Under the pieces are notes generated by a model. The model was not told where the DNA came from and did no database searches. It worked only from the letters and a program-made list of their open reading frames with translations. The position numbers were made by a program, and so were the translations under genes. Positions 34,351 through 42,883 of a stretch of DNA of 64,000 nt are shown here, in pieces. Each line of letters opens with the position of its first letter. The stretch's first letter is position 1. The stretch spans positions 248,001 through 312,000 of the forward strand of contig CAVSUY010000027.1 in NCBI GenBank assembly GCA_963731035.1. Direction: 5' to 3'. Origin of the DNA: JAANXG01 sp963731035 (GTDB lineage Bacteria; Pseudomonadota; Gammaproteobacteria; Arenicellales; JAANXG01).

Positions 34351-35607
34351 ATGTCTGAATCACCAGCAATGCGCTACCAGGCAAACGCCGAGGCCTTTCG
34401 TCGACTGGACGAAAGCGACCCCATGCTGATCGACGTACGACCCGCCGGCGAGGTCGTTCCGGGCATGACCTCCTCCACCGTCTTGACCAGCGGCCGTCCG
34501 ATGCCCTGGGACCGGTATACCGGCGGCCAACGACGCTCCCTGCTGTACGGCGCGATCTACGAAGGACTCGCCGCCGACGAATCCGAGGCCGAGGCCAGGT
34601 TCGCTTCCGGGGAAATCACCGTCGGAGCCTGCCATGAGCATGGATGCGTCGGCTCCGTCGCGGGCATTTATACGGCGTCGATGCCGGTATTCGTGGTGGA
34701 GAACCGGACCCACGGCAACCGGGCCTTCTGCAACTTCTATGAAGGCGCCTCGCGGCGGCGGCTCAACTACGGCGCCTACGATGACGACGTGCGCGACGGT
34801 CTCGTCTTTCTGGAGAAGATCGTGGCCCCGGTCATCGAGCGGGCCGTACGCCGGGCCGGCGGCATTCCGCTCAAGCCCATCATGCAGCGAGCCGTCCGCA
34901 TGGGCGACGAGCTTCACAGCCGGAATACGGCGGCGACCATTCTGTTCGCCCGCGAGTTGACACCCTATCTCTTCGACCTCTACGGCGAGGACCCCGAACC
35001 CGTGCGCAGGACCTACGACTTTCTGACCGACAACGAGTATTCCTTTCTGCGGCTCTCCATGGCCGCGGCCAAGGCTACGGCGGACGCCGCACACGGAGTG
35101 GAAGGATCCAGCGTGGTTAGCGCCATGACCATCAACTGCCGCGGATTCGCTCTCCGCGTCAGTGGGCTCGACGGGGCCTGGTACGACGGCCCCGCGGCGG
35201 TGGTCGAGGCCCAGCTGTTCGACGGATTCACCAAGGATGATATCGAATGGATCGGTGGTGAGAGCCACATCACCGAGACCATCGGTCTCGGCGGTTTCGC
35301 ACAGGCCGCCGCCTTCGCCTTGCAGCGCTACCAGGGGGGGTCGCCGGAGGCGATGGCCGAGAACAACCGGCGGATGTATGACATCACGGTGGGCGAGAAC
35401 AGCACCTTCCAGATCCCCTTCTTCGGCTACCGGGGGACACCCACCGGTATAGACGTATTCAAGGTACTGGAAACGGGAATCACCCCGATGATTGACGGCG
35501 GCATCGCCGGCCGGGACGGCGGGCAAATCGGCGCCGGTATCCTGAGAGCACCTGTCGAGTGTTTCGAGGCTGCACGAGACGCCTGGAACGCCCGCTACGC
35601 CGGTTAG
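34351..35607 (+). CDS. DUF1116-family protein (YlbE/AllG-like)
   Basis: A 418-residue soluble protein of the DUF1116 family: RPMPWDRYTGGQRRSLLYGA, CHEHGCVGSVAGIY, PVFVVENRTHGNRAFCNFYE and GGQIGAGILRAP are its conserved blocks. In enterobacteria the homologue is one of the three proteins forming the oxamate carbamoyltransferase of anaerobic allantoin breakdown, together with FdrA and YlbF. Neither partner is encoded in this window. It probably takes part in a carbamoyl or amide transfer with its neighbours, but its solo role is unknown. Confidence 0.82.
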   Translation: MSESPAMRYQANAEAFRRLDESDPMLIDVRPAGEVVPGMTSSTVLTSGRPMPWDRYTGGQRRSLLYGAIYEGLAADESEAEARFASGEITVGACHEHGCVGSVAGIYTASMPVFVVENRTHGNRAFCNFYEGASRRRLNYGAYDDDVRDGLVFLEKIVAPVIERAVRRAGGIPLKPIMQRAVRMGDELHSRNTAATILFARELTPYLFDLYGEDPEPVRRTYDFLTDNEYSFLRLSMAAAKATADAAHGVEGSSVVSAMTINCRGFALRVSGLDGAWYDGPAAVVEAQLFDGFTKDDIEWIGGESHITETIGLGGFAQAAAFALQRYQGGSPEAMAENNRRMYDITVGENSTFQIPFFGYRGTPTGIDVFKVLETGITPMIDGGIAGRDGGQIGAGILRAPVECFEAARDAWNARYAG

Positions 35608-35617
35608 AACCTTGGAT

Positions 35618-36337
35618 TCAGCGCTTTCTTGCGGCCGCCAGGCCGATCCGCTTGCCGGGCTGATACCCGAGTTGCTGCCAGAGGATGTCGCGCAGGTTCG
35701 CCACCAGCACCTTGACGTCGGCATCGGCACGCATCATGGACGCCAGAAAGATACCGTCGAGATGGACCGATACGAACAAGGCCATTTCCTCGGTATCCAC
35801 CCGGTGAAACAGCCCGGTGCGGATACCCTCGTCTATGCATTCGGTGAAAAGGTCTGTTTCGCGCTGGTACAGATCCGAAATCAATCGGTCGATCTCTTCG
35901 TCGCGGGCATCGGAGTACGCGTAGTCCACCGAGATCTTCACCAGCTTGACCAGGCTGCGGTAGACGGAAATGTTGATCTCGAACCAGCCCTCGATCAGCT
36001 CCACGGGGTCGTCCGCCCTGCCGCGAAGCTTCGCATACTCGCCGAGGGCTTCCCGGATCGAGGACTCGATGGCGGCGCGAAACAATCCTTTCTTGCTGCC
36101 GAAGTAGTAGTAGATGAGCGCGATATTGATATCGCAGGCCGTGGCTATATCCCGGATCTTGACGCTCTCGTAGTAGCTCTTCGCGAAGAGATCCAGTGCA
36201 ACGGACAGGATCATGCGCCGGCGTTCATCAGGCGGCCTGCGGCGGCGTCTGGCGGGCGGCTGCTGGGCCTCGGTCCCTGTATCCTCGTCGTCTGGCAAAG
36301 TGGTTTGAGTTCGTTCTGTGACGAATTTGAAGAGCAT
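35618..36337 (-). CDS. TetR/AcrR-family transcriptional regulator
   Basis: A 239-residue regulator with an unusually long, arginine- and proline-rich N-terminal extension (QQPPARRRRRPPDERRR) before a standard TetR helix-turn-helix: ILSVALDLFAKSYYESVKIR, DIATACDINIALIYYYFGSK. The C-terminal ligand domain is helical. It converges on the DUF1116 gene and is divergent from the formamidase gene. It probably controls both directions and the permease-led operon. Confidence 0.88.
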   Translation of the reverse strand: MLFKFVTERTQTTLPDDEDTGTEAQQPPARRRRRPPDERRRMILSVALDLFAKSYYESVKIRDIATACDINIALIYYYFGSKKGLFRAAIESSIREALGEYAKLRGRADDPVELIEGWFEINISVYRSLVKLVKISVDYAYSDARDEEIDRLISDLYQRETDLFTECIDEGIRTGLFHRVDTEEMALFVSVHLDGIFLASMMRADADVKVLVANLRDILWQQLGYQPGKRIGLAAARKR

Positions 36338-36347
36338 TTTAAAGGAC

Positions 36348-36359
36348 CGGTTTCAACCG
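36348..36359. promoter_or_regulatory. Small palindrome in the tetR-formamidase divergent region
   Basis: CGGTT-TC-AACCG lies in the 44-bp gap between the two start codons. It has the same two-base TC spacer as the palindrome at 29328-29341 but different half-sites. A candidate autoregulatory operator; support is weak. Confidence 0.35.
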
Positions 36360-36381
36360 ACCCTTTCAGCGGCGCGCCGAA

Positions 36382-37329
36382 GTGACCGCAACTCGCCTGA
36401 AGCATACCATACATGCCGAACACCATCACTGGTGGTGGGATCGCGCCATCCCGCCCGTCCTCGAAGTCGAACCCGGAACGGTTATCGATCTGGAGCTCAA
36501 CGATCCGGGAGGGGGTCAGATCGGCCCCGGCTCGTCAACGAGCGAGTTGCTGCAGCTGGACTTCAGCCGCATCAACCCGGTCACCGGTCCGGTATGGATC
36601 GACGGCGCCGAGCCCGGAGATGCGGTGCACATCGAGCTGCTTTCCGTCGAACCCTGCGGCTGGGGATGGTCGGCGCTGATCCCACGATTCGGTCTGCTCG
36701 CGGATGACTTCCTGGAACCGCATCTCGTGCAATGGCATTACGACCGCGCCGGACAGGTGCCGGCGGCCTTGCAGGGAGCCGGGCGTGTTCCCACGAACCC
36801 GATGATAGGCTCCCTGGGCCTCGCACCGGGCGCGCCGGGTCCGCACGATATCCTGCCCCCGAGGCGCGTTGGCGGAACCATGGACATCAGGGATATGGTC
36901 GCCGGATCGATCCTCTGCCTTCCCGTGGAGGTAGCGGGAGCCCTCCTGTCCTGTGGCGACGGCCATGCTGCGCAGGGCGACGGCGAGGTGTGCGGCACGG
37001 GGCTGGAAACGGCCCTGAAAGTAAGCCTGCGCGTGAATCTGGAGAAGCATGCCGCGCCGCGCGCACCGAGGTTCTCCGTGCCGGGGCCCGTCACCAGCCA
37101 TCTCGACGAGGCCGGTTACGACGTCACCACCGGAGTGGGTCCTGATCTGATGACCGGCGCACGCGACGCCGTGCGCTCAATGATCGACCTGTTGAGTTCG
37201 CGCGAGAAGATGACTCCCGAGGATGCCTACATACTGTGCAGCGTCGCCGGGGACCTGCGCATCAGCGAGATCGTCGATGCGCCGAACTGGATCGTCTCGT
37301 TCTACTTCCCTCGCATCGTCCTCGAATAA
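36382..37329 (+). CDS. Acetamidase/formamidase-family amidohydrolase
   Basis: A 315-residue enzyme of the FmdA/AmdA family. GDGHAAQGDGEVCGTGLET is the family's signature loop containing the active-site acidic residues, WWDRAIPPVLEVEPG opens the N-terminal domain, and MIGSLGLAP with PPRRVGGTMDIRD is the metal-binding region. Members hydrolyse formamide or acetamide to ammonia and the acid. The start is GTG at 36382. It is divergent from the TetR gene and completes the amide and nitrogen cluster. Confidence 0.9.
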   Translation: MTATRLKHTIHAEHHHWWWDRAIPPVLEVEPGTVIDLELNDPGGGQIGPGSSTSELLQLDFSRINPVTGPVWIDGAEPGDAVHIELLSVEPCGWGWSALIPRFGLLADDFLEPHLVQWHYDRAGQVPAALQGAGRVPTNPMIGSLGLAPGAPGPHDILPPRRVGGTMDIRDMVAGSILCLPVEVAGALLSCGDGHAAQGDGEVCGTGLETALKVSLRVNLEKHAAPRAPRFSVPGPVTSHLDEAGYDVTTGVGPDLMTGARDAVRSMIDLLSSREKMTPEDAYILCSVAGDLRISEIVDAPNWIVSFYFPRIVLE

Positions 37330-37401
37330 AGCGCATGGGAGACCGACGCATGTCCTGAAGATACCGCGACGGCCTCCGCCGGCGGCGCCGGGTTGCAGGC
37401 G

Positions 37402-38406
37402 TCAAACTACGAGGACAATCTTGCCGAAGTGCCCGGCGCCGGCCATGGCGTGAAACGCGGCGGGGGCGTTCTCGAAGGAGAAAGTACGGTGAATCACCGG
37501 CTTCAGCGCATGGAAGGCAATCGCCCGATTCATTTCCGCGAACATGCTTCGCGGGCCGACGTAGATTCCTTGAAGCCGAATGGATTTGCGCATGACCATC
37601 ACGGGATTGATCTGCCCGCCCGTAAGTACCCCAATGAGAACGATGGTGCCCGCCACCCGGGTCGCGGCGATGGAACGCTCGAGGGTACCGGCTCCGCCAA
37701 CCTCGATCACCGCATCCACGCCGCGCCCTCCAGTCAGTGCCAGCACTTTCCCGTCCCAGTCGGGGCGGGCGGCATAGTTGACGGTCTCCCATGCGCCCAG
37801 TTCTCGCGCACGAGCCAGCTTCTCCTCGCTCGACGAGGTGATAATCGCGCGGACACCCAGCAACCGCGCGAACTGCAGCGCGAACACCGACACACCGCCG
37901 GTGCCGAGCAGAAGCACGGTATCTCCCGCCTTGACCCGCGCCACTTCAACCAGGGCCCGCCACGCCGTCAAAGCCGCGCATGGCAGCGTCGCGGCTTCCG
38001 CGAAGTCGAGATGTCCCGGAATTGGCACCACGCCCCGCGCCTTCAATACCACCTCCTCGGCCAGCACGCCGTCCAACGCGCCGCCCAGCGCGCTGGCCAT
38101 CGCCGTCTGTGAGCACGGCCCGGCCTCCCAGTCCTGGAAGAAACAGCCGGCAACGCGGTCGCCCACCGCCACGCCCGCGACGCCCTGACCGACGGCGACG
38201 ATCTCGCCCGCCCCGTCCGAGTTGGGAACGCGTGGAAACGGCAAATTACGAGACGCCGGATCCCGCACGGTCGCGAGGTCGCGATAGTTGATGGACGACG
38301 CCCGCATCTTCACACGGACTTCTCCGGGCCCCGGGTCGCGGGCTTCGCGTTCCACACATTCCAGTGCATCGATGCCGTCGTTCGAATTGATCTGCCACAC
38401 ACGCAT
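37402..38406 (-). CDS. Zinc-less MDR-family quinone oxidoreductase
   Basis: A 334-residue medium-chain dehydrogenase/reductase: a GroES-like N-terminal domain (RASSINYRDLATVRDP, PNSDGAGEIVAVGQGV) and a Rossmann domain (DTVLLLGTGGVSVFALQFAR). It lacks the structural zinc cysteines of alcohol dehydrogenases, placing it with NADPH-dependent quinone or alkenal reductases. GAGGAG six bases before the ATG at 38406 fixes the start. It converges on the formamidase gene and is probably not functionally linked to it. Confidence 0.87.
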   Translation of the reverse strand: MRVWQINSNDGIDALECVEREARDPGPGEVRVKMRASSINYRDLATVRDPASRNLPFPRVPNSDGAGEIVAVGQGVAGVAVGDRVAGCFFQDWEAGPCSQTAMASALGGALDGVLAEEVVLKARGVVPIPGHLDFAEAATLPCAALTAWRALVEVARVKAGDTVLLLGTGGVSVFALQFARLLGVRAIITSSSEEKLARARELGAWETVNYAARPDWDGKVLALTGGRGVDAVIEVGGAGTLERSIAATRVAGTIVLIGVLTGGQINPVMVMRKSIRLQGIYVGPRSMFAEMNRAIAFHALKPVIHRTFSFENAPAAFHAMAGAGHFGKIVLVV

Positions 38407-38584
38407 TGTCCGGTCTCCTCGACTGCGCGAAGGTTCGGCGCCGCCCGCAGCGACGCATTGCAACGGCCCCTATTCTAATGCAGGCGCGACATGGCCGGGA
38501 TGGAGGAACCGAAGATCGCGAGACCGGGTCAGCGCGCGTGCCGCCGTGCGGCTTCTTTCGCTGGATAGCCGCGCCGGCTGCGCC

Positions 38585-38665
38585 GCCTCGCAATGACCAA
38601 CAGGGGCGGATGCGCCGGACAGTCGGCTGGTCATGGCAGGGAACGAAGCGACGAAGCAATCCGGT
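38585..38665. repeat. Dispersed intergenic repeat (GCAATGACC / CGAAGCGACGAAGCAATC type)
   Basis: The stretch contains GCCTCGCAATGACC, the inexact complement GGTCATGGCAGGGA 31 bp later, then ACGAAGCGACGAAGCAATCC. It is a common proteobacterial intergenic repeat that folds as a hairpin. The whole 38407-38778 gap has no gene that I can support. Confidence 0.55.
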
Positions 38666-38778
38666 GATACTGCCAACTCGTCGCTTTTCCGGCGGCCGTC
38701 ATGCGGATCATAGCAGCCGGCATCGCGCCCACGATGGGCACGTAGTATCATCCCCACGATCCCCACTCCAATCCCCTG

Positions 38779-39993
38779 ATGCTTCATAAAGACGAACTGT
38801 CGGCGGCTCTCACCGGCATGGTGACCCTGGCCGTGGCTATGGGCATCGGACGCTTTGCCTTCACGCCCCTGCTGCCAATGATGCAGGATGATGTCGGCCT
38901 GTCGATCTCCGCCGGAGGGGGCCTGGCGGCGGCCAACTACGTGGGCTACTTCATCGGCGCCGTCAGCGCCCTCTGGCTGCGCTTTTCGCCGCCGGCCATG
39001 ATCGGTCTCGCACTTGCGGCGGTGTCCGTGTCCACCGCCGCCATGGGAGTGGTTCACGCTCCGCTTGCCTGGTTGGCGCTGCGCGCGGCAGCCGGCATCG
39101 CAAGCGCCTGGGCACTGGTGTTCGCATCGGCGTGGACCCTGCGACTGCTCGCGGTGCGCGACCGCCGGGGCCTCAACGGCGTACTGTTCGGGGGCGTCGG
39201 CCTCGGCATCGCGGTGACGGGTATCGCTTGCCTGGTGTTCCTGACGCCGCTGCACTGGTCCAGCGACCGGGCCTGGCTGGCGCTGGGCGGTCTCGCCTGC
39301 CTGGCGTCGGTACCCGCGTGGTATGTCTACCACCACCTGTTCCATCGCCTGGAAGCCACCGTCGCCCAGGCCACGGGGGAGCAAACGAATCCATCGACCA
39401 CTTCCTCGCGGGCCTGGCTGCTGGTGATCTGCTATGGGGCTTTCGGCTTCGGCTATATCATTCCTGCCACCTTCCTCCCGGCCATGGCCCGCCATCTGGT
39501 AGCGGACCCCGCGGTGTTCGGCTGGGCGTGGCCCATCTTCGGTGCCGCGGCCCTGGCATCCACTCTGGCGGCGGGGCGTCTGGCCCGGCGCTTCTCCAGT
39601 AGGACGCTATGGATCGCCGGGCACCTGATCATGGCGGCGGGAGTGGCGGTTCCAATAGCGTGGCCCGGCATGACCGGCATCGTCGTTGCAGCGCTGTGTG
39701 TCGGCGGAACGTTCATGGTGGTGGCTATGACCGGCCTGCAACTCGCCCGTGAAGGCGCACCCCGAAACCCGCAGCGCTTGATGGCCGCCATGACCGCCTC
39801 GTTCGCTTTGGGCCAGATCCTCGGTCCCGCGCTCGTCAGCCTCGCCGGGAGAGACGGCTTGACCGGGTTGTCCGTTGCCGCAGCAGTCGTCCTGGTGCTC
39901 AGCGCCGCGGCACTGGGGCTGCGCACAAGCGGCACACCTGCGCGGAACGACGGCCTCGCCCCCTCTGGAGAGAACGGTCCCTTCCCTACGTAG
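38779..39993 (+). CDS. YbfB/YjiJ-family MFS transporter
   Basis: A 404-residue inner-membrane protein with twelve hydrophobic segments. GMVTLAVAMGIGRFAFTPLLP at the start of helix 1 is diagnostic of the YbfB/YjiJ subfamily. FGFGYIIPATFLPAMAR opens the second half, where the family repeats the pattern. Substrates are uncharacterised. The gene stands alone after a 372-bp repeat-bearing gap and converges on the iron genes. Confidence 0.88.
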   Translation: MLHKDELSAALTGMVTLAVAMGIGRFAFTPLLPMMQDDVGLSISAGGGLAAANYVGYFIGAVSALWLRFSPPAMIGLALAAVSVSTAAMGVVHAPLAWLALRAAAGIASAWALVFASAWTLRLLAVRDRRGLNGVLFGGVGLGIAVTGIACLVFLTPLHWSSDRAWLALGGLACLASVPAWYVYHHLFHRLEATVAQATGEQTNPSTTSSRAWLLVICYGAFGFGYIIPATFLPAMARHLVADPAVFGWAWPIFGAAALASTLAAGRLARRFSSRTLWIAGHLIMAAGVAVPIAWPGMTGIVVAALCVGGTFMVVAMTGLQLAREGAPRNPQRLMAAMTASFALGQILGPALVSLAGRDGLTGLSVAAAVVLVLSAAALGLRTSGTPARNDGLAPSGENGPFPT

Positions 39994-40110
39994 GCAACTG
40001 CCGCGAGGGTCTTCGTTTGCGGAAGGTCCGGATCGAGCCCATCGGCGGTGCCCTGTCGTGCCAGGGCGAGACCGGCTTCGCGGCCGGACAGAGTGAAGCC
40101 GTAATCCAGC

Positions 40111-40653
40111 TCAGTAGGTCCCCTTCTTACCAACGCCTACGTAGGTGAACTCCCAGCTCACATCGAAGGGCGGCCACCACGCCGCGACCCCGGTTTCCTC
40201 GTCCGTATGCCGATAGAAGCCCTGGTAGGGGGGAGGCGTGACGTGATACGCGACGTGGTATTTGCCCGGTCCGTCAAGCTTGATATTCGCACCGTAGTGC
40301 GGGCCGTCACTCGCCACCATGGGCATGAAAGCACCGAAGGTCTGCCAGTCGGCGCCCAGCTTCTCGATGCGATAGGTGATGCCGAGGTAAGGCACCCACG
40401 ATCCCGGTGGGAAACCGTTAGGGTTCTTTGCCAGAGCATGGATGTCGGCTTCGAGATGGATGTCCGCCGCACTGCCGTCCATCCCCGCCAGCGCCGGCTT
40501 CATGACTACCGGCTGCAGGTACACGGCGCCCACCTCCATGTAATTCTTCTCGAACGCGGCGCCCAGGGGATACTCGGCCGCGTTCACCGCGCCCACCGAG
40601 AGCAGCACGGCGGCGCCGATGCACGATGAAAGGATCCTGCTCTTGTGACTCAT
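40111..40653 (-). CDS. P19/FtrA-type periplasmic iron-binding protein
   Basis: A 180-residue protein with a cleavable signal peptide (SCIGAAVLLSVGAVNAAE). The mature part has the P19/Tp34 family segments: KNYMEVGAVYLQPVVMKPAL, GSAADIHLEADIHALAKNP, WVPYLGITYRIEK, KYHVAYHVTPPPYQG. These copper-assisted proteins capture iron in the periplasm and hand it to an FTR1 permease. AGGAGAG lies 6 bases before the ATG. The next gene upstream on the same strand encodes an FtrD-like polyferredoxin; an FTR1 homologue is not in the window. Confidence 0.9.
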   Translation of the reverse strand: MSHKSRILSSCIGAAVLLSVGAVNAAEYPLGAAFEKNYMEVGAVYLQPVVMKPALAGMDGSAADIHLEADIHALAKNPNGFPPGSWVPYLGITYRIEKLGADWQTFGAFMPMVASDGPHYGANIKLDGPGKYHVAYHVTPPPYQGFYRHTDEETGVAAWWPPFDVSWEFTYVGVGKKGTY

Positions 40654-40682
40654 GGTTGGCTCTCCTGCTTTGAGGTAAGAAT

Positions 40683-40701
40683 GAATGAGACGCATTCGCG
40701 G
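40683..40701 (-). promoter_or_regulatory. Fur-box-like palindrome upstream of the P19 gene
   Basis: GAATG-AGACG-CATTC followed by GCG lies 30 bp upstream of the P19 start. On the minus strand it reads CGCGAATGCGTCTCATTC, similar in its GCGAATG and CATTC parts to the better palindrome before the polyferredoxin gene and to gammaproteobacterial Fur boxes. It suggests separate iron control of P19. Confidence 0.5.
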
Positions 40702-40760
40702 TTTATGACTAAAAAAAGAGACCCCCAACCCGTTCCGCGTCGCGGCTGTCTTGTCTGCCC

Positions 40761-42176
40761 TCAGACGCCGAACATCACCGGCCACCAGGCCGCCGCCACG
40801 GCCAGGGTACCGGCGGCACCCGGCACGAGGGCCGGCCATCGACGAGTACCGCTCAGACCCTGGCGAGCCAGAATACGATTGCCCAGGTGCAGACTCCACA
40901 ACAGACTGCCGGCAAGCAGCGATATCTTGATAACGGCGGACAACTCGGGTTGAAGCCGTGCCAGACCGGCAAACAGCTCGGAGGCCAGACCCAGGATTAG
41001 TGACACCATGGCCACCGGCGCGTATTGATAACCGAGCTCGACGAATCTTTGGCGAAACTCGCCCGAAGCCCCCAGCCGGCCGGCGGCCGCGGCGGCCAGG
41101 ACCGTGGTCAGAGACAGCACGGCTGCCATCACCAGCATCCAGCCGCTCATGTAACCGATGATCATGGAGAAATCGAGCCAGTTGAATACCTCGCGCTGCG
41201 CGGGGTGCACGCTCATCAGCCACCAGGGTCCGGGCTGGCCGATCCAATAGGCGCCCTGGTCTATCGCCCACTCGCCGACCGCCTGCCGCCACGCCTGGTA
41301 CGAAGGCAGCACCAGCCACAGGAACCCCCCCAGAGACACCCCGGTTCCCAGGAACAGAAATGCCACTTCGGCAGCGTTGGGATGGTGCTCGCGAATGGCT
41401 TCTATCTCCTCGCCGGGGTGCCGCAGGCGCACCATGAGACCCCCTTTGCGGTCCGGGTGCACGCAGCGGAAACACTCGATGCAATGGCGCGATTCCTCTT
41501 TGCGCGGGATATCGATCATGGTCGGGCACATACCCTTGGTGGTATAGGCGTCGCCCCCCGGCTTCTTGTGCTTGGGTGTAAACTGCACTATCCCGAGGCG
41601 CGAAAAGACTCCCAGCAGTAAACCGATGGGACAGGCATGGCGGCACCACGCGCGCTTGCTGCGGCCATAGAGGAACCCGATCACCAGCGCTGCCACCAGG
41701 GTGCCTCCGAACACTTCCAGCAACGCGTCCGGATAGTCCCGCACACCGACGGTCTGCCCGAGAATGGTGATCAACACGAAGCTGACTACCGGCGTACCTT
41801 CCCAGCGCAGCCACCCGGGTACGGGCCGCTTCAGACCCATGCGATTCACCCACTCGGAGGCCGCCCCCATCGGGCAAAGTACACCGCACCAGCTGCGTCC
41901 GCTGAACAGTACCGAGACGAACACGAGAGGGAACCAGATACCCCAGATCAACCAGTTGCCCAGATCCCCCAGTTCGGACGTGAGCGTGTCCTCCGGCAGC
42001 AAGACCGGCCCGACCAGCAGCACCAGAAACAACACGAACATCCCCGCGTGGAGCCACGGCAACCATGGCCGAAGCCGTACCCCCGCACGCTCGACCCAGG
42101 CGGCCCGTCCCCGCGCGGACACGGGCGACACCGGTTCCACCGTCACCGGAATGGGCAATCTCGGTATGCTGCTCAT
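40761..42176 (-). CDS. FtrD-like membrane-bound 4Fe-4S polyferredoxin
   Basis: A 471-residue inner-membrane protein with about nine hydrophobic segments and cysteine clusters on cytoplasmic loops: SWCGVLCPMGAAS and AWCRHACPIGLLL (paired CxxxCP motifs of the NapH/FixG family), then MCPTM and HCIECFRCVHPD for a further cluster. FtrD-type proteins supply electrons in the ferrous/ferric uptake systems FtrABCD and FetMP. It precedes the P19 gene, with 107 bp between carrying a Fur-like site. A perfect GCGAAT palindrome lies upstream. Confidence 0.87.
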   Translation of the reverse strand: MSSIPRLPIPVTVEPVSPVSARGRAAWVERAGVRLRPWLPWLHAGMFVLFLVLLVGPVLLPEDTLTSELGDLGNWLIWGIWFPLVFVSVLFSGRSWCGVLCPMGAASEWVNRMGLKRPVPGWLRWEGTPVVSFVLITILGQTVGVRDYPDALLEVFGGTLVAALVIGFLYGRSKRAWCRHACPIGLLLGVFSRLGIVQFTPKHKKPGGDAYTTKGMCPTMIDIPRKEESRHCIECFRCVHPDRKGGLMVRLRHPGEEIEAIREHHPNAAEVAFLFLGTGVSLGGFLWLVLPSYQAWRQAVGEWAIDQGAYWIGQPGPWWLMSVHPAQREVFNWLDFSMIIGYMSGWMLVMAAVLSLTTVLAAAAAGRLGASGEFRQRFVELGYQYAPVAMVSLILGLASELFAGLARLQPELSAVIKISLLAGSLLWSLHLGNRILARQGLSGTRRWPALVPGAAGTLAVAAAWWPVMFGV

Positions 42177-42260
42177 TCTTCCCCCGAAGATGATCTGTCA
42201 CGAATGCGCCGGGTGGTCAGTGCGCCCGAAGGTCCCGGCTCGATTTGTTGGATATTAAAC

Positions 42261-42273
42261 GCGAATGATTCGC
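42261..42273 (-). promoter_or_regulatory. Fur-box-like palindrome upstream of the polyferredoxin gene
   Basis: GCGAAT-G-ATTCGC is a perfect 13-bp inverted repeat 84 bp before the start at 42176, followed by ATTGTC. It matches the inner hexamer-1-hexamer core of Fur sites in high-GC gammaproteobacteria. Confidence 0.6.
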
Positions 42274-42385
42274 ATTGTCAATTCTTGATCCAAAATACTC
42301 CTCGATAGATGCATGCGAAGGACGTGCATTGATCTCCACCGGGGTACACTAGAATAGAAAGCGACACACATCGAGGCGACGAGCC

Positions 42386-42739
42386 ATGCCCGCCCACAAT
42401 GACACGCTGAACCAGGTGGTGGCTGCTGCCCGGCATGAGCGGGAGCGCCGGGAACAGGGTTACCGCGAACGAGCCCTCAAGATGTACCCCTGGGTGTGCG
42501 GCCGCTGTGCGCGGGAGTTCACCCGCCGCAACCTACACGAGCTCACCGTTCATCATCGCGACCACGACCACGACAATAACCCCGAGGATGGCAGTAACTG
42601 GGAGCTGCTTTGCATCTACTGCCACGACAACGAGCACGCGCGCTACGTCGATAGCCAAGGCGGCGGCGCCGGCGAGGCGCAATCCGCCGCAGCGACTCAC
42701 CGTCCTTTCGCGGATCTTTCGGATCTTTTGAAGAAGTAG
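42386..42739 (+). CDS. yajD: YajD-family HNH nuclease
   Basis: A 117-residue protein. The paired cysteines WVCGRCAREF and LLCIYCHDNEH form the structural zinc site around LTVHHRDHDHDNNPEDGSNW, which is the HNH catalytic histidine, asparagine and histidine core. The length and the ALKMYPWVCGRC opening are those of YajD, a small widely conserved HNH protein whose cellular role is not established. It is divergent from the iron genes. Confidence 0.92.
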   Translation: MPAHNDTLNQVVAAARHERERREQGYRERALKMYPWVCGRCAREFTRRNLHELTVHHRDHDHDNNPEDGSNWELLCIYCHDNEHARYVDSQGGGAGEAQSAAATHRPFADLSDLLKK

Positions 42740-42883
42740 TCCGGAAACCGGGGCGCACAGCGGGATCCTACCGGACCAGGCGAAGCTTTCGCGATCTGTC
42801 GAGCAACCCCATTTTCTTCTTCGTAGCAGCTTCGGGCGCGCGGGAACACCGCGAGCCTGTCATCCGGCAACGGCCGTCCGGGA

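Noticed and set aside
38470..39495. A 341-residue minus-strand frame antisense to the MFS gene
   Set aside because: It is rich in His, Gly and Arg with no hydrophobic core, the typical antisense shadow of a GC-rich membrane protein.
40111..42201. A 696-residue minus-strand frame spanning both iron genes
   Set aside because: Its C-terminal 180 residues are the P19 protein; the rest is an out-of-frame shadow of the polyferredoxin gene with no signal peptide or family match. P19 has its own ribosome site and ATG at 40653.
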